Origin: JAIVJM01 sp963816985
GTDB lineage: Bacteria > Acidobacteriota > Blastocatellia > Pyrinomonadales > Pyrinomonadaceae
Assembly (NCBI GenBank): GCA_963816985.1
Contig: CAWFMF010000004.1
Coordinates: 3,286,001 to 3,350,000 of the forward strand
Length of the DNA: 64,000 nt
Direction of reading: 5' to 3'
The notes beneath the pieces were generated by a model. That model saw only the letters and a program-made list of their open reading frames with translations. It was not told the origin of the DNA and ran no database searches. Positions 53,871 to 64,000 of the stretch are shown piece by piece. The position numbers and the translations under genes were made by a program. Positions within the stretch are counted from its first letter, which is position 1; every line of letters begins with the position of its first letter.

Positions 53871-56319
53871 CTAAGTTTTCACCTTACCCGTGAGCGCTTC
53901 GTCTTCCACTTCGCCGCCTTTGCTGATGGGGACTTCGGAGGGGCGTGTGTAGCTGATGCCGCGCTCTTCGCTGTCGAGGTCGGCGCGGGGGAGTGTGGGC
54001 TCCGAGGGGTCGAGGGAGGGAGGGTTGAAGCCGGGGTAGTCTATGCGCGCGTGGTAGATGGCGGTGAGCGAGATGATGATGGTCTCGCGGATTTTGGTCA
54101 GCTCGCGCAAAGTAGAGGTCGCACTCGTCGAGTTGGCCGTCGCTGACGATGGCGTCGAAGATTTTGCCGACGATGGCGCGGATGTTTTCGGGGTCGGGGC
54201 GGGAGAGCGAGCGCGCCGCCGCCTCGCACGAGTCGGCGAGCATCATGATGGCGGCCTCTTTGAACTGCGGCTTGGGGCCGGGGTAGCGGAACTCGGCGTC
54301 GTCCACCTCCTCGCCCTCGCGCGCCTCGGCCTGCGCCTTGCGGAGGAAGAAGTGGAGCGTGCGCGTGCCGTGGTGCTGTGGGATGAAGTCGGCAATCTGT
54401 TTCGGCAGGCCGATCTCGCGCGCGAGTTTCAGCCCGTAGGTGACGTGGCTCGTGATGATCTTCGCGCTCTGCGTCGGGCGCAGGCGGTCGTGCGGGTTGT
54501 GGCCCGACTGGTTCTCGACGAACATTTCGGGCGCGGCCAGTTTGCCGATGTCGTGATAGAGCGCGCCGATGCGCGCGAGCAGGGAGTTCGCGCCGATGGC
54601 GCGGCAAGCCTCTTCGGCCAACTGCCCGACGGCGTGCGAGTGCTGGTTCGTGCCCGGCGCGCGCAGGGCGAGTTGACCGAGGACGGGCAGGTCTGCGTTC
54701 GACAACTCAAGCAGCTTCACGTCCGTCAGGATGCCGAAGAAGGACTCGTTGACGGGCAGCAGCCCGGCGGTGAAGACGACCGTTAAAAGTCCGCCGGCGA
54801 GGCCGCACGCCGCCGCCAGAAGGATCGCGTTCAGGGTCAGAGGCTTCTGCGCCGCGAGCATCACGGCGACGGCGAGCCCGATGTTGACGAGCCCGACGAC
54901 GAGCCCCGCCTTCGTCACCGACTGTCGCTCTCGATAACGACCGATGCCGTAGATCGCCGCCGAAGACGAGACGAGCGCGAAGCACGTCGTCAGCATCCCG
55001 TTCGGCGCGAGGAGTCCGGCGAAGATGGCCGTCAGGACTGCCGTGATGAGCGCCAGTTGCGTGTCTACGAGCAGCGTGACGAGAAGCGCGGCGGCGGCGA
55101 AGGGGATGGCGAAAGTCCAGAGCGCGGCGTCGTTGGTCGGCGCGTGAGTGGACTGCGCGGCGATGCCTTCGGCGACGGCGAAGCCCGCACGCAGGAGCCC
55201 CAACTCCGTGAGCACCGAGATGCCGACGAGCGTGAAGCCGCGCGCGGGCGAGAGCGGCAGCGTCGTAATCGTGCTCCGGTATTCGGTGAAGCGCCACGCG
55301 GCCCAGTAGACGGCGCAGACGAAGATGAAGATGCCGATGTAGAGCTGTGGTCGCCGCTCGGTGTGGCTGTAGTCACGCACCGCCGCGAACTGTCTGAGCA
55401 TCTGCGGCGTCACCGTGTCGCCCTCGCGCGCGACCGTCTGATTGCGCTTGAGGACGACGATGGCCGAGGGGACGGCGCGCGCCGCCGCCGCGCGCGCGGC
55501 CTCGGTCGCGCCGGGGTTGAAGGAGACGGTCGGCCTGACGAGCGGGAGCATCGCCGAGGCCATTGACTCCAGCTCGGACTGCCGCCAAACGGGGACTTGA
55601 AGGATACGACGCCGGAGATTCTCGCGCGCCGCCGAAAGCGAAGAGAAGGAGCTTTGCGGAACTTGATGCTCCGACTGCGGGCCGCCGCGAACTTCGACGA
55701 TCTGCTCCTGCGCCCCGACCCGCGACTCGTCGCGCGCGTCGTAGACGTAGCCGCCGGCGTGCTCGCGCAGCAGCCGCGCGAAGGTTTCGAGCGCGCCGGG
55801 GTCAAAGCGGTGCGCGACGACGGCGCGCGCGACCGCCTGCCTGTCCGCGCCCGCGCCCGTCCAGACCAACTCATTCCGCTCGCTCTGCGAGTTGCCGTTC
55901 CCGTTCGAGTCGTCGAGGCCGCGCGTCTCGGCCTGCTGCTTGAGCGCGGCCCAGGAGGCGCGGAAACTCTGCGCCGCGCTCTCGGCCTGCGACTGGTCGA
56001 AGTCCCAGACGGGCGGCGTGCTCGTCGTCGCCGTCTCGCGCCGCCGCGCGGTCTCGCGCCCGTCTTCGGCGGTGATGTCGGCGGGCGCGACCACGTCGGC
56101 GCGCACCACGTCGCCTTCCTGATAGGCTTCGGCGGCGGGCGTCGCCGAGCGCGTCCGCGCGAGAAGGAGCGTGCTCAGGAGGGCGAGCGCGAAGAAGCCG
56201 ATGAGGAAACGCGTCGTCGGGCGGAACCACTTGAAGGGACGACCAAGAGCGCGCGCGATTTGCTGGCGCGCGTCGGAGAGCGGGGAGGAGAAGCGGGGGC
56301 GTCGTCCGTGTTGTGTCAT
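53871..56319 (-). pseudogene. pgpH: PgpH-type HD phosphohydrolase, frameshifted near the C-terminus
   Basis: 7TMR-HDED-type membrane phosphodiesterase, a family that degrades cyclic di-AMP. From ATG 56319: N-terminal helix (FLIGFFALALLSTLLLA), extracellular domain (to about residue 310), seven helices (for example LYIGIFIFVCAVYWAAWRFT), then the HD domain with ALYHDIGKLAAPEMFVENQ and IPQHHGTRTLHFF. After DECDLYFA at about 54105 the frame shifts by +1 and continues as ELTKIRETIIISLTAIYHAR. Uncorrected, the last ~75 residues are replaced by an Arg/Pro-rich sequence. hflX lies 12 bases upstream. Confidence 0.85.
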
Positions 56320-56331
56320 GGTGATGAGGAG

Positions 56332-58158
<1,827 letters not shown>

Positions 58159-58390
58159 CGGCAGTCAGACGAAAGCCTGCCCGGTGCGAACGTTTTACGG
58201 ATTCAAGTTAGAGAAAGAGGGAAGCGAGCGGTAAGAATCGGACGCTGTCTGGAACCCTTCGATGTGGCTCTCTGCGCGAACACTTCGGCTTGAACGTTTG
58301 AGCACCTGCGGCCTCTCCGGGCGCAGCGATTGTCTCAAAAACTTGGGCGCAGTATAGCACAGGGCGTCGAGAGTCGAGCATTGAAGTCAG

Positions 58391-58410
58391 GTGCGGAAGC
58401 CCGACCGTGA
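58391..58410. repeat. Half copy of hairpin family B
   Basis: GTGCGGAAGCCCGACCGTGA matches the left arm at 33113 but no complementary arm follows within the gap. A relic or a broken copy. Confidence 0.7.
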
Positions 58411-58450
58411 AGACGGGCGCGTCCGTCAGTTTCAACTACGCCGGGCAAAC

Positions 58451-58747
58451 CTACTCCAACGGTTTTATTCCCTCACGCGAATTATGAATCACGGCGAGAA
58501 CTTCGATCCGGGCTTCGGATTCTTTAATCAGATAGATTATCCGGTAGGAGCCTTCGACGACCTGACGCACCTCGTTCAAATCATACTCCGGCACCCTCCG
58601 CCCGGAGAATGGAAAAGTGCCGATTTGGATGGAGCGTTTAGTGAGACGGTCAACAACCCGGCGGGCGTATTCCGGTGAGGTCTGAGCCACGTACTCGTGG
58701 ATGGCTTCGAGCTGGGCGACGGCGGCGTCCGTCCACAGCACGTTCAC
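58451..58747 (-). CDS. RelE/ParE-family toxin
   Basis: 98 residues. Family features are VLWTDAAVAQLEAIHEYVAQ, FPFSGRRVPEY, VEGSYRIIYLI and IEVLAVIHNSR. ParE toxins attack gyrase and RelE toxins cut mRNA on ribosomes; sequence alone does not decide between them, although the 'FPFSGRRVPE' loop is typical of ParE-like proteins. The ATG overlaps the antitoxin stop by four bases. Confidence 0.9.
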   Translation of the reverse strand: MNVLWTDAAVAQLEAIHEYVAQTSPEYARRVVDRLTKRSIQIGTFPFSGRRVPEYDLNEVRQVVEGSYRIIYLIKESEARIEVLAVIHNSREGIKPLE

Positions 58748-58932
58748 GACTGTAATCCGAATCTGGCGCGGACTTCGGCTACGTTCGTGACTTTCCCGGT
58801 CTCGCTGTCTGAGAGTCCGGCCTCGATGGACTGACGCACGTAAATCTCGTGCATCAAATCATCCCACGTCACGTTCTCAGGCAGTCTCTCGATTAAGCGG
58901 CGGGCCTCTTCTTTAACGTTCGTCGCGTCCAT
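58744..58932 (-). CDS. Antitoxin of the RelE/ParE pair
   Basis: 62 residues, ATG 58932 with AAGGAG upstream. Short helical protein (EEARRLIERLPENVTWDDLM) like the addiction-module proteins found beside ParE-type toxins. Its C-terminus (RARFGLQS) would bind the toxin. It is encoded first and overlaps the toxin start, the normal order. Promoter TTGACC-17-TATATT is just upstream. Confidence 0.85.
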   Translation of the reverse strand: MDATNVKEEARRLIERLPENVTWDDLMHEIYVRQSIEAGLSDSETGKVTNVAEVRARFGLQS

Positions 58933-58964
58933 CTGATTTACTCCTTCCGCCTCTGTTCACGACG

Positions 58965-58993
58965 AATATAGACAGCGGCTCGTCCGAGGTCAA
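58965..58993 (-). promoter_or_regulatory. Promoter of the toxin-antitoxin operon
   Basis: Minus strand: TTGACC, 17 bases, TATATT, with transcription starting about 25 bases before the antitoxin ATG. Confidence 0.65.
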
Positions 58994-59199
58994 ATAGTTT
59001 CCGTGGGTCGCGCACGGCGCAAGCCTGACACCCGATAGACAGTCTCAACACGCCCGTCGTATCATGCATTCAACTGTCGCCGGAAAGCCAAAATCGTGGA
59101 CGGGGAGTCTCAGGTTCGAGACTTCGGACTCACACTTCTTGAACGGAGTGCGCGGCGGCGGCAATGGTGGTGGCGGCGGAGACTTCGTGGAGAGTTGTG

Positions 59200-60231
59200 A
59201 TGTCGAGAGAGCAGCAGGTCATTCGGGTTGACCCGGCGGCGGCGATTCCGGGCGGCGAGGTGGCAATCGAGTGCGCGGATTACGACACGAGTAATCTGCG
59301 CGAGTGCCGCGCGAGGTTCGACGGCGTCGAGGCGCGTCTGGTCGGCGTGGGGCCGAACCGCGTGCTGGCGATTGTGCCGGAGGGCCTTGAGGGCGGCGAG
59401 ACGGAAGTCGTCCTCGAAAGCGCGGACGGGCGTCGGAGCAACGCGGGCCGTCTGGTCGTCGGCAAGAAGCTCGCCGAGGATTTACACATCGTCGCCAACC
59501 CGGCCTTTGACCCGGACGACGGCTCGCTCTACGTGACGCGTTCGGGCTCGCGCGGGCAACGCCTGCCGGTCTCGATTTACCGCATCGAAGCGGGCGGCGA
59601 GCTGATGAGCCTCAACGGCGAGGTCGCCAACCCGACCGGCATCGCCTTCGACCGCGTGGGCCAGATGTTCGTCACGAGTCGCATGGACGGCACGGTCTAC
59701 CGCTTCACGCCCTTTCACGAAGTCGTCCCCTTCGCGCGCAACCTCGGCGTGGCGACGGGTCTGGCCTTCGACCGCGTGGGGCGGATGTACGTCGGCGACC
59801 GGACGGGCAACATCCACCGCGTCAACGGCGTGGGCGAGGCCGACGTGTGGGCGCTTCTGGAACCTTCGGTGGCCGCGTACCACTTGGCCTTCGGCCCCGA
59901 CGACCGGCTCTACGTGACGGGGCCGACCGTTTCGAGCTACGAGGCCGTGCACCGCGTTGACGAGGACGGGCGCGCGAGCGTCTTCTTCCGTGGGTTGGGC
60001 CGCCCGCAGGGGCTCGCCTTCGACCGCGAGGGCAATCTCTACGTCGCCGCCAGCTACCGCGCGCGGCGCGGCATCATCCGCATCACGCCGGGCGGCGGCG
60101 CGGCGGAGCTGGCCGTGGCCGGGATGAACGTCGTCGGTCTCGCCTTCAGCGCTGCCGGTGACATGGTCGTCGCCACCAACGAAGCCGTCTACAGCCTCCC
60201 GCTCGGCATCATGGGGACGCTTTTGAAGTAG
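59200..60231 (+). CDS. IPT/TIG-like plus NHL-type beta-propeller protein
   Basis: 343 residues from ATG 59200 (GGAGAG upstream); an in-frame ATG at 59164 is the alternative. The N-terminal ~85 residues resemble an IPT/TIG domain (PAAAIPGGEVAIECADYD, ARLVGVGPNRVLAIVPEG). Then come six propeller blades with PTGIAFDRVGQMFVTS, ATGLAFDRVGRMYVGD and PQGLAFDREGNLYVAA as in NHL/SMP-30-like proteins. No signal peptide is apparent, so it may be cytosolic. Enzymatic residues were not identified. Its stop codon lies in heptad arm H12. Confidence 0.82.
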   Translation: MSREQQVIRVDPAAAIPGGEVAIECADYDTSNLRECRARFDGVEARLVGVGPNRVLAIVPEGLEGGETEVVLESADGRRSNAGRLVVGKKLAEDLHIVANPAFDPDDGSLYVTRSGSRGQRLPVSIYRIEAGGELMSLNGEVANPTGIAFDRVGQMFVTSRMDGTVYRFTPFHEVVPFARNLGVATGLAFDRVGRMYVGDRTGNIHRVNGVGEADVWALLEPSVAAYHLAFGPDDRLYVTGPTVSSYEAVHRVDEDGRASVFFRGLGRPQGLAFDREGNLYVAASYRARRGIIRITPGGGAAELAVAGMNVVGLAFSAAGDMVVATNEAVYSLPLGIMGTLLK

Positions 60232-60345
60232 TCAGGAGACAGTAGCCAGTAGAAAAAACTTTCCGGCCCAAGTAGTCAGAGTGGAGGCGTCAACGCCGAT
60301 TGTGCGAAGCCTACTGACTACTGGCTACTGTCTCCTGACTACTGT
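60228..60345. repeat. Heptad repeat hairpin H12
   Basis: Left arm TAGTCAG, GAGACAG, TAGCCAG, TAG; right arm complementary (CTACTGGCTACTGTCTCCTG). The first TAG is the stop codon of the propeller gene. The right arm ends just before the M50 promoter. Confidence 0.93.
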
Positions 60346-60347
60346 TT

Positions 60348-60376
60348 TTGACACCCCGAAACCCGCGTGCTACTTT
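60348..60376 (+). promoter_or_regulatory. Promoter of the M50-trpS-scpAB cluster
   Basis: TTGACA (60348-60353), 17 bases, TACTTT (60371-60376), with TGC before the -10. Confidence 0.65.
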
Positions 60377-60421
60377 TGCTGACTTCGCGCGGCGGGGCTT
60401 TTTCGCCGGGTAGTTTGAGAA

Positions 60422-61102
60422 ATGCAGGAAACAGACATCATCGGGCGGTTGATAATTTATCTGGTCGTGCTGCTCTTCGCGATTTCGGCACACGAGGCGG
60501 CGCACGCGTGGATGTCGGATAAGTTCGGCGACGACACGGCGCGGCTGCTCGGTCGGGTGACTCTCAACCCGGTGGCGCACACCGACCCCATCGGCACGCT
60601 GCTCATCCCGATTGTCGGCTTTCTCTTCGCGAGCATGGGCGGCCCCATCGCGCGCATTCCCCTCATCGGCTGGGGGAAGCCGACGCCGGTCAACCCGCTC
60701 CGGTGGCGCAATAAAGACCTCGCCAACGTCATGGTCTCGCTGGCGGGCATCTTCGCGAACATCACTATCGCGGCGACCACTTTAATCATCATCAAGGTGA
60801 TTCAGTACACGGAGGTCGCCGCGCCCGGAGGCTTCCTCGAATCGTTCAGCGAGCCCGTCAGCCTCTTTCTGCAATTTTCGTTGATGATGAATGCCTCGCT
60901 CGCCGTCTTCAACCTGCTGCCTTTCCCCCCGCTCGACGGCAGCAAAGTGCTGGAGACTTTCCTCCCCGAAAGCGCGCGCCCGATTTTGACGACGCTTGAG
61001 CAGTACGGCTTTATAATTCTGATGGCCTTTCTCTATTTCGGCTTCTTCGGCATCATCTTCTCCCCGGTCGCGTACCTTCTGGATATTCTCGTCAGGCTCT
61101 AA
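60422..61102 (+). CDS. Site-2 protease family (M50) membrane protein
   Basis: 226 residues, mostly transmembrane. Zinc motif HEAAHAW near residue 23 on the first helix (VVLLFAISAHEAAHAWMSDK) and the second motif FNLLPFPPLDGSKVLE with the metal-binding aspartate. Intramembrane metalloprotease of the short, PDZ-less branch. Substrate unknown. Begins the plus-strand cluster leading to trpS, scpA and scpB, a gene order I recall in several bacterial phyla. Confidence 0.92.
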   Translation: MQETDIIGRLIIYLVVLLFAISAHEAAHAWMSDKFGDDTARLLGRVTLNPVAHTDPIGTLLIPIVGFLFASMGGPIARIPLIGWGKPTPVNPLRWRNKDLANVMVSLAGIFANITIAATTLIIIKVIQYTEVAAPGGFLESFSEPVSLFLQFSLMMNASLAVFNLLPFPPLDGSKVLETFLPESARPILTTLEQYGFIILMAFLYFGFFGIIFSPVAYLLDILVRL

Positions 61103-61147
61103 GGGACGCGCCGCGCGAATTGTTTCTCGGTACAGGTGAAAGTGCAG

Positions 61148-62131
61148 ATGGCGAAAAGGATTTTCAGCGGCGCGCAGCCGACCGGCAACCTCCACATCGG
61201 CAACTACCTCGGCGCGATCCGCAACTGGGTGGCGTTGCAGGAGGAGTACGAGAGCCTCTACTGCGTCGTCAACCTCCACGCCATCACCGTCCCGCAAGAC
61301 CCGCGCGCGCTCGCCGAGAAGACGAAGGAAGTGGCGCGCATCTACCTCGCCGCAGGGGTTGACCCGAAGGTCTCGACCGTCTTCGTCCAGTCGGACGTGC
61401 CGGAGCACGCCGAGCTGGCGTGGATGCTCAACTGCGTCGCGCGCATCTCGGAGCTGGAGCGGATGACGCAGTTCAAGGACAAGGCGAAGAAGCAGCGCGA
61501 GAACGTCCTCGCGGGGCTCCTCACCTACCCGGTGCTGATGGCCGCCGACATCCTGCTCTACCAGACAGACCTCGTGCCCGTCGGCCACGACCAGAGGCAG
61601 CACCTTGAGCTGACGCGCGACATCGCCGAGCGCTTCAACCGCGACTTCGGCGAGACGTTCCGCGTGCCCGACGCCTTCATCCCGAAGGTCGGCGCGAAGA
61701 TTATGGCGCTGGACGACCCGTCGAAGAAGATGTCGAAGTCGGACGAGAACGCGGCGGGCCGCGTCGCGCTCACGGACGACGCCGACACCATCCGCCGCAA
61801 GTTCAAGCGCGCCGTGACCGACTCCGGCACCGAGATTCGCTTCGACGAACAGCGTCCCGCCATCTCGAACCTGCTCTCCATCTTCCAGATTCTGACGGGC
61901 AAGCAGCCCCCGGAAGTCGAGGCGCATTTCGAGGGCAAGGGCTACGCGCAGTTGAAGTCCGAGTTGGCCGACGTGACGGTCGAATTCCTCCGCCCGTTTC
62001 AGGAGCGGATGCGCGCCATCTCGGACGAGGAGCTTTCGCGCATCCTCGCCGACGGGCGCGACAAGGCGCGCACGATTGCGCAAGAAACGATGCGCGCCGT
62101 CCGTGAGCGCATGGGCATCGTGGGGGCTTAG
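61148..62131 (+). CDS. trpS: Tryptophanyl-tRNA synthetase
   Basis: 327 residues from ATG 61148; the frame reaches GTG 61136 with four extra codons. Class I motifs are SGAQPTGNLHIGNYLGA (HIGH) and KKMSKSDEN (KMSKS), with AADILLYQTDLVPVG and DQRQHLELTRDIAERFN in the core. Charges tRNA-Trp. scpA follows after six bases, so the two are tightly linked. Confidence 0.96.
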   Translation: MAKRIFSGAQPTGNLHIGNYLGAIRNWVALQEEYESLYCVVNLHAITVPQDPRALAEKTKEVARIYLAAGVDPKVSTVFVQSDVPEHAELAWMLNCVARISELERMTQFKDKAKKQRENVLAGLLTYPVLMAADILLYQTDLVPVGHDQRQHLELTRDIAERFNRDFGETFRVPDAFIPKVGAKIMALDDPSKKMSKSDENAAGRVALTDDADTIRRKFKRAVTDSGTEIRFDEQRPAISNLLSIFQILTGKQPPEVEAHFEGKGYAQLKSELADVTVEFLRPFQERMRAISDEELSRILADGRDKARTIAQETMRAVRERMGIVGA

Positions 62132-62137
62132 AAGATT

Positions 62138-62974
62138 TTGTCGAGCGAGCAGCAGCAGCCACAGGAGACGCCGAAGCCGACCGAGGAGGGGACGGTCGCG
62201 ACCGCCGCCGAGGGCGGGCCGATTAACGTCGCGGGCGCGGAGCCCGAAATCTCCGAGTCGCGGCAGGGCGAAGAGTTGAAACTCGTGCTCGGCGAATTCG
62301 CCGGGCCGCTCGACCTCCTCCTCTACCTCATCCGCCAAGAGCAGGTCAGCATCTACGACATCCCCATCGCGCGCATCTCGAACGAGTATCTTAAGTATCT
62401 CCGCATGATGCAGAGCATGGACATCACGGTGGCGAGCGACTTCCTCGTGATGGCGGCGACGCTCATCGAAATCAAGTCGCGCCAGCTTCTGCCGCAAGAC
62501 CCGACGGCGGCGGGCGACGAGCTGGCGGCGGACGACCCGCGCCGGGAACTGATTGACCGGCTGCTTGAGCACCAGAAGTATAAGGCGGCGGCGGAGCTTC
62601 TGTGGTCGCGCGCGACGGTCGAGCGCGCCGTCTACACGCGCGCGCCTTTGGAGACCGACAAGAGCAACCCCGAAATCGCGGCGGGCGCGTTCGACCTCCT
62701 GCGCGTCTTTCAGGAGATTCTGGCGCGGCGCAAAGAGGAAGTCCTGATGGAGATCGAGCGCGAGGAGGTGACGATGGCCGAGATGATCGAACGCCTCCGC
62801 AACATGATCTTCTCGACGGGCTCTCTGAACCTGCGCGACTTCTTCGAGCGCGCCGGGACGCGGCGCGAGCTGGTGCTCGCCTTCCTCTCCGTGCTCGAAC
62901 TCGTCCGCACGACCGAGATTAAACTTTTCCAGAAGCAGACCTTCGGCGACATCGTCGCGCGCGTCGGCGGCTGA
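62138..62974 (+). CDS. scpA: Segregation and condensation protein A
   Basis: 278 residues from TTG 62138. After a variable N-terminus the core begins LGEFAGPLDLLLYLIRQEQV, IYDIPIARISNEYLKYL and ATLIEIKSRQLLP, the kleisin N-terminal domain. The C-terminal winged helix follows (ELVLAFLSVLELVRTTEIKL). ScpA links SMC heads and pairs with ScpB in chromosome condensation. scpB starts 17 bases downstream. Confidence 0.95.
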   Translation: MSSEQQQPQETPKPTEEGTVATAAEGGPINVAGAEPEISESRQGEELKLVLGEFAGPLDLLLYLIRQEQVSIYDIPIARISNEYLKYLRMMQSMDITVASDFLVMAATLIEIKSRQLLPQDPTAAGDELAADDPRRELIDRLLEHQKYKAAAELLWSRATVERAVYTRAPLETDKSNPEIAAGAFDLLRVFQEILARRKEEVLMEIEREEVTMAEMIERLRNMIFSTGSLNLRDFFERAGTRRELVLAFLSVLELVRTTEIKLFQKQTFGDIVARVGG

Positions 62975-62990
62975 GGGCGACACTTTCAAG

Positions 62991-63983
62991 ATGAGCAAAC
63001 GCAGAAGCAAAAAGAGCCCGGCGGAGATTCCGGAGACGGCCAACGAGGAGGCCGTCGAAGCCCTCGCGTCCGAGTTGTCGGACATCGAGGCCGACGAAAA
63101 CGCGACTTCAGGAAGCGACGACGAAAGCGTCGCCGAATCGGGGGAGCCGAAAGGCTTCAGAATCGGCGACGGGACGGGCGACGAAGACGCACTCGACGGC
63201 GACGGCGACGCGGAACAGTTAGCCGAGTCGGACGCTTCGGAAGACGAAGAAGACGAAGAAGAAGTTGAAGCCGCCGCTTCGGACGAGGACGTTGAAGAGG
63301 ACGGGGAAGAAGAGGAGCGCGTGGTCGCCATCTTCGACGCCGACCGGGAGGACGCGGCGGAGGCTCTGGCGCAGCGTCTCGCCGAGGCGCAGGTGTTGGG
63401 CGAGGTCGTGACGGACGACGACGACATCGCGCCGGGCGGTCAGCCGCGCGAGCTGGCCGAGTTGATGGCGATCTGCGAGGCTCTCATCTTCGTCTCGGAA
63501 GAGCCTCTGCCGGTCAAGGCGATGGCCGACGTGCTGCGCGAGGACAAGGGCTGGGTGCAGGTGGCGGTCGAGTCTCTGTCGAAGGAGTTCAACGAGCGCA
63601 ACGGCGGGCTCATGCTGCGCGAGCTGGCGGGCGGCTGGCAGATTGCGACGCGGCCCGAACACCACGAGCACGTCCGCGCCTATCTCAAGTCGAAGCCGAG
63701 CGCCAAGCTCTCGCTCCCCGCGCTCGAAACGCTCGCCGTCATCGCCTACAAGCAGCCCGTCACCGTCCCCGAAATTTTAGAGATTCGCGGCGTCCAATCT
63801 TCGTCGGCCATCAAGACCCTGCTCGACAAGCGGCTCATCGTCGCCAAGGGCCGCAAGGAGACGGTCGGTCGCCCGATGATGTACGGCACGTCCAAAGACT
63901 TCCTCCTCCAGTTCGGCTTGAAGGACTTGGGCGAGCTGCCGAGCATCGAGGACTTCGAAGATTTGGCCGGAGGAGAAACATAA
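62991..63983 (+). CDS. scpB: Segregation and condensation protein B with long acidic N-terminus
   Basis: 330 residues, longer than the usual ~200. The first ~150 are strongly acidic (DGDGDAEQLAESDASEDEED type), probably disordered. The ScpB core starts at about residue 151: ELMAICEALIFVSEEPLPVK, LRELAGGWQIATRPEH and LPALETLAVIAYKQPVTVPE, then IRGVQSSSAIKTLLDKRLI, two winged helices. Binds ScpA to complete the SMC complex. The cluster continues beyond the window. Confidence 0.94.
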   Translation: MSKRRSKKSPAEIPETANEEAVEALASELSDIEADENATSGSDDESVAESGEPKGFRIGDGTGDEDALDGDGDAEQLAESDASEDEEDEEEVEAAASDEDVEEDGEEEERVVAIFDADREDAAEALAQRLAEAQVLGEVVTDDDDIAPGGQPRELAELMAICEALIFVSEEPLPVKAMADVLREDKGWVQVAVESLSKEFNERNGGLMLRELAGGWQIATRPEHHEHVRAYLKSKPSAKLSLPALETLAVIAYKQPVTVPEILEIRGVQSSSAIKTLLDKRLIVAKGRKETVGRPMMYGTSKDFLLQFGLKDLGELPSIEDFEDLAGGET

Positions 63984-64000
63984 AAGCAGATGTCAGATGC

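Noticed and set aside
60782..63427. 881-codon minus-strand open frame
   Set aside because: It is the complement of M50, trpS, scpA and scpB, all clear families. High GC makes such antisense frames open; the protein has Ser/Arg/Leu composition without motifs.

Overview
The window is high-GC and gene-dense, with mostly short intergenic gaps. The genes look like those of a Gram-negative-type heterotroph: an OmpA-like outer-membrane protein, several exported TPR and beta-propeller proteins, six-domain ribosomal protein S1 followed by an HU/IHF gene, long-form HflX, a PgpH-type HD phosphohydrolase, and an M50-trpS-scpA-scpB cluster. Together with dense intergenic palindromes this points to Acidobacteriota, possibly class Blastocatellia. 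That placement is inference from gene content and repeat style; no marker search was possible. Almost everything looks chromosomal. The one clear mobile element is an IS701-type insertion sequence at 37495-38570.

Layout. 1-4.6 kb: end of an exported protein, an AAA ATPase, acetate kinase (frameshifted), an antisense HAF-repeat secreted protein. 4.8-10.3 kb (minus strand): class III aminotransferase, cysS, thiL, class I aminotransferase. 10.7-19.3 kb: glycine-zipper protein, retropepsin-like protease, MerR regulator, tRNA-Pro(GGG), CAP-domain protein, two-component system with a DUF3616 protein, TPR lipoprotein, OsmC. 19.5-27.3 kb: sucC and sucD separated by MauE, beta-CASP and SIMPL-like genes, then ndk, a zinc-ribbon membrane protein and an orphan nuoI. 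27.4-37.4 kb: Crp/Fnr regulator divergent from thioredoxin, CNMP-DUF1003 protein, HAD phosphatase, SirB1-like protein, SDR dehydrogenase, a phage-type ATPase, nitroreductase, CheY-like regulator, frameshifted isochorismatase-family hydrolase, zinc-ribbon protein. 37.5-44 kb: the IS, a TPR/exported three-gene cluster, larE, glutamate dehydrogenase. 44-53.6 kb: OmpA-like protein, BNR-repeat protein, rpsA-HU-HIT. 53.6-59 kb: DUF433 pseudogene, pgpH (frameshifted), hflX, a RelE/ParE-type toxin-antitoxin pair. 59.2-64 kb: NHL-type propeller, M50 protease, trpS, scpA, scpB.

The most unusual feature is not a gene. At least twelve loci carry degenerate DNA repeats of strict 7-base period. Nearly all occur as two reverse-complementary arms around a variable loop, and they sit exactly at gene ends or starts. 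The heptamer differs from locus to locus, but the layout (7-base period, inverted arms, gene boundary) is constant. Arms supply start or stop codons to neighbouring genes, one arm lies in frame inside thiL, and the IS has split one arm. A second family of GC-rich hairpins (CAGAACCGC type) occupies seven other gaps. Four genes (ackA, isochorismatase-like, DUF433, pgpH) each carry a net +1 frameshift, which could be real decay, recoding or read error.
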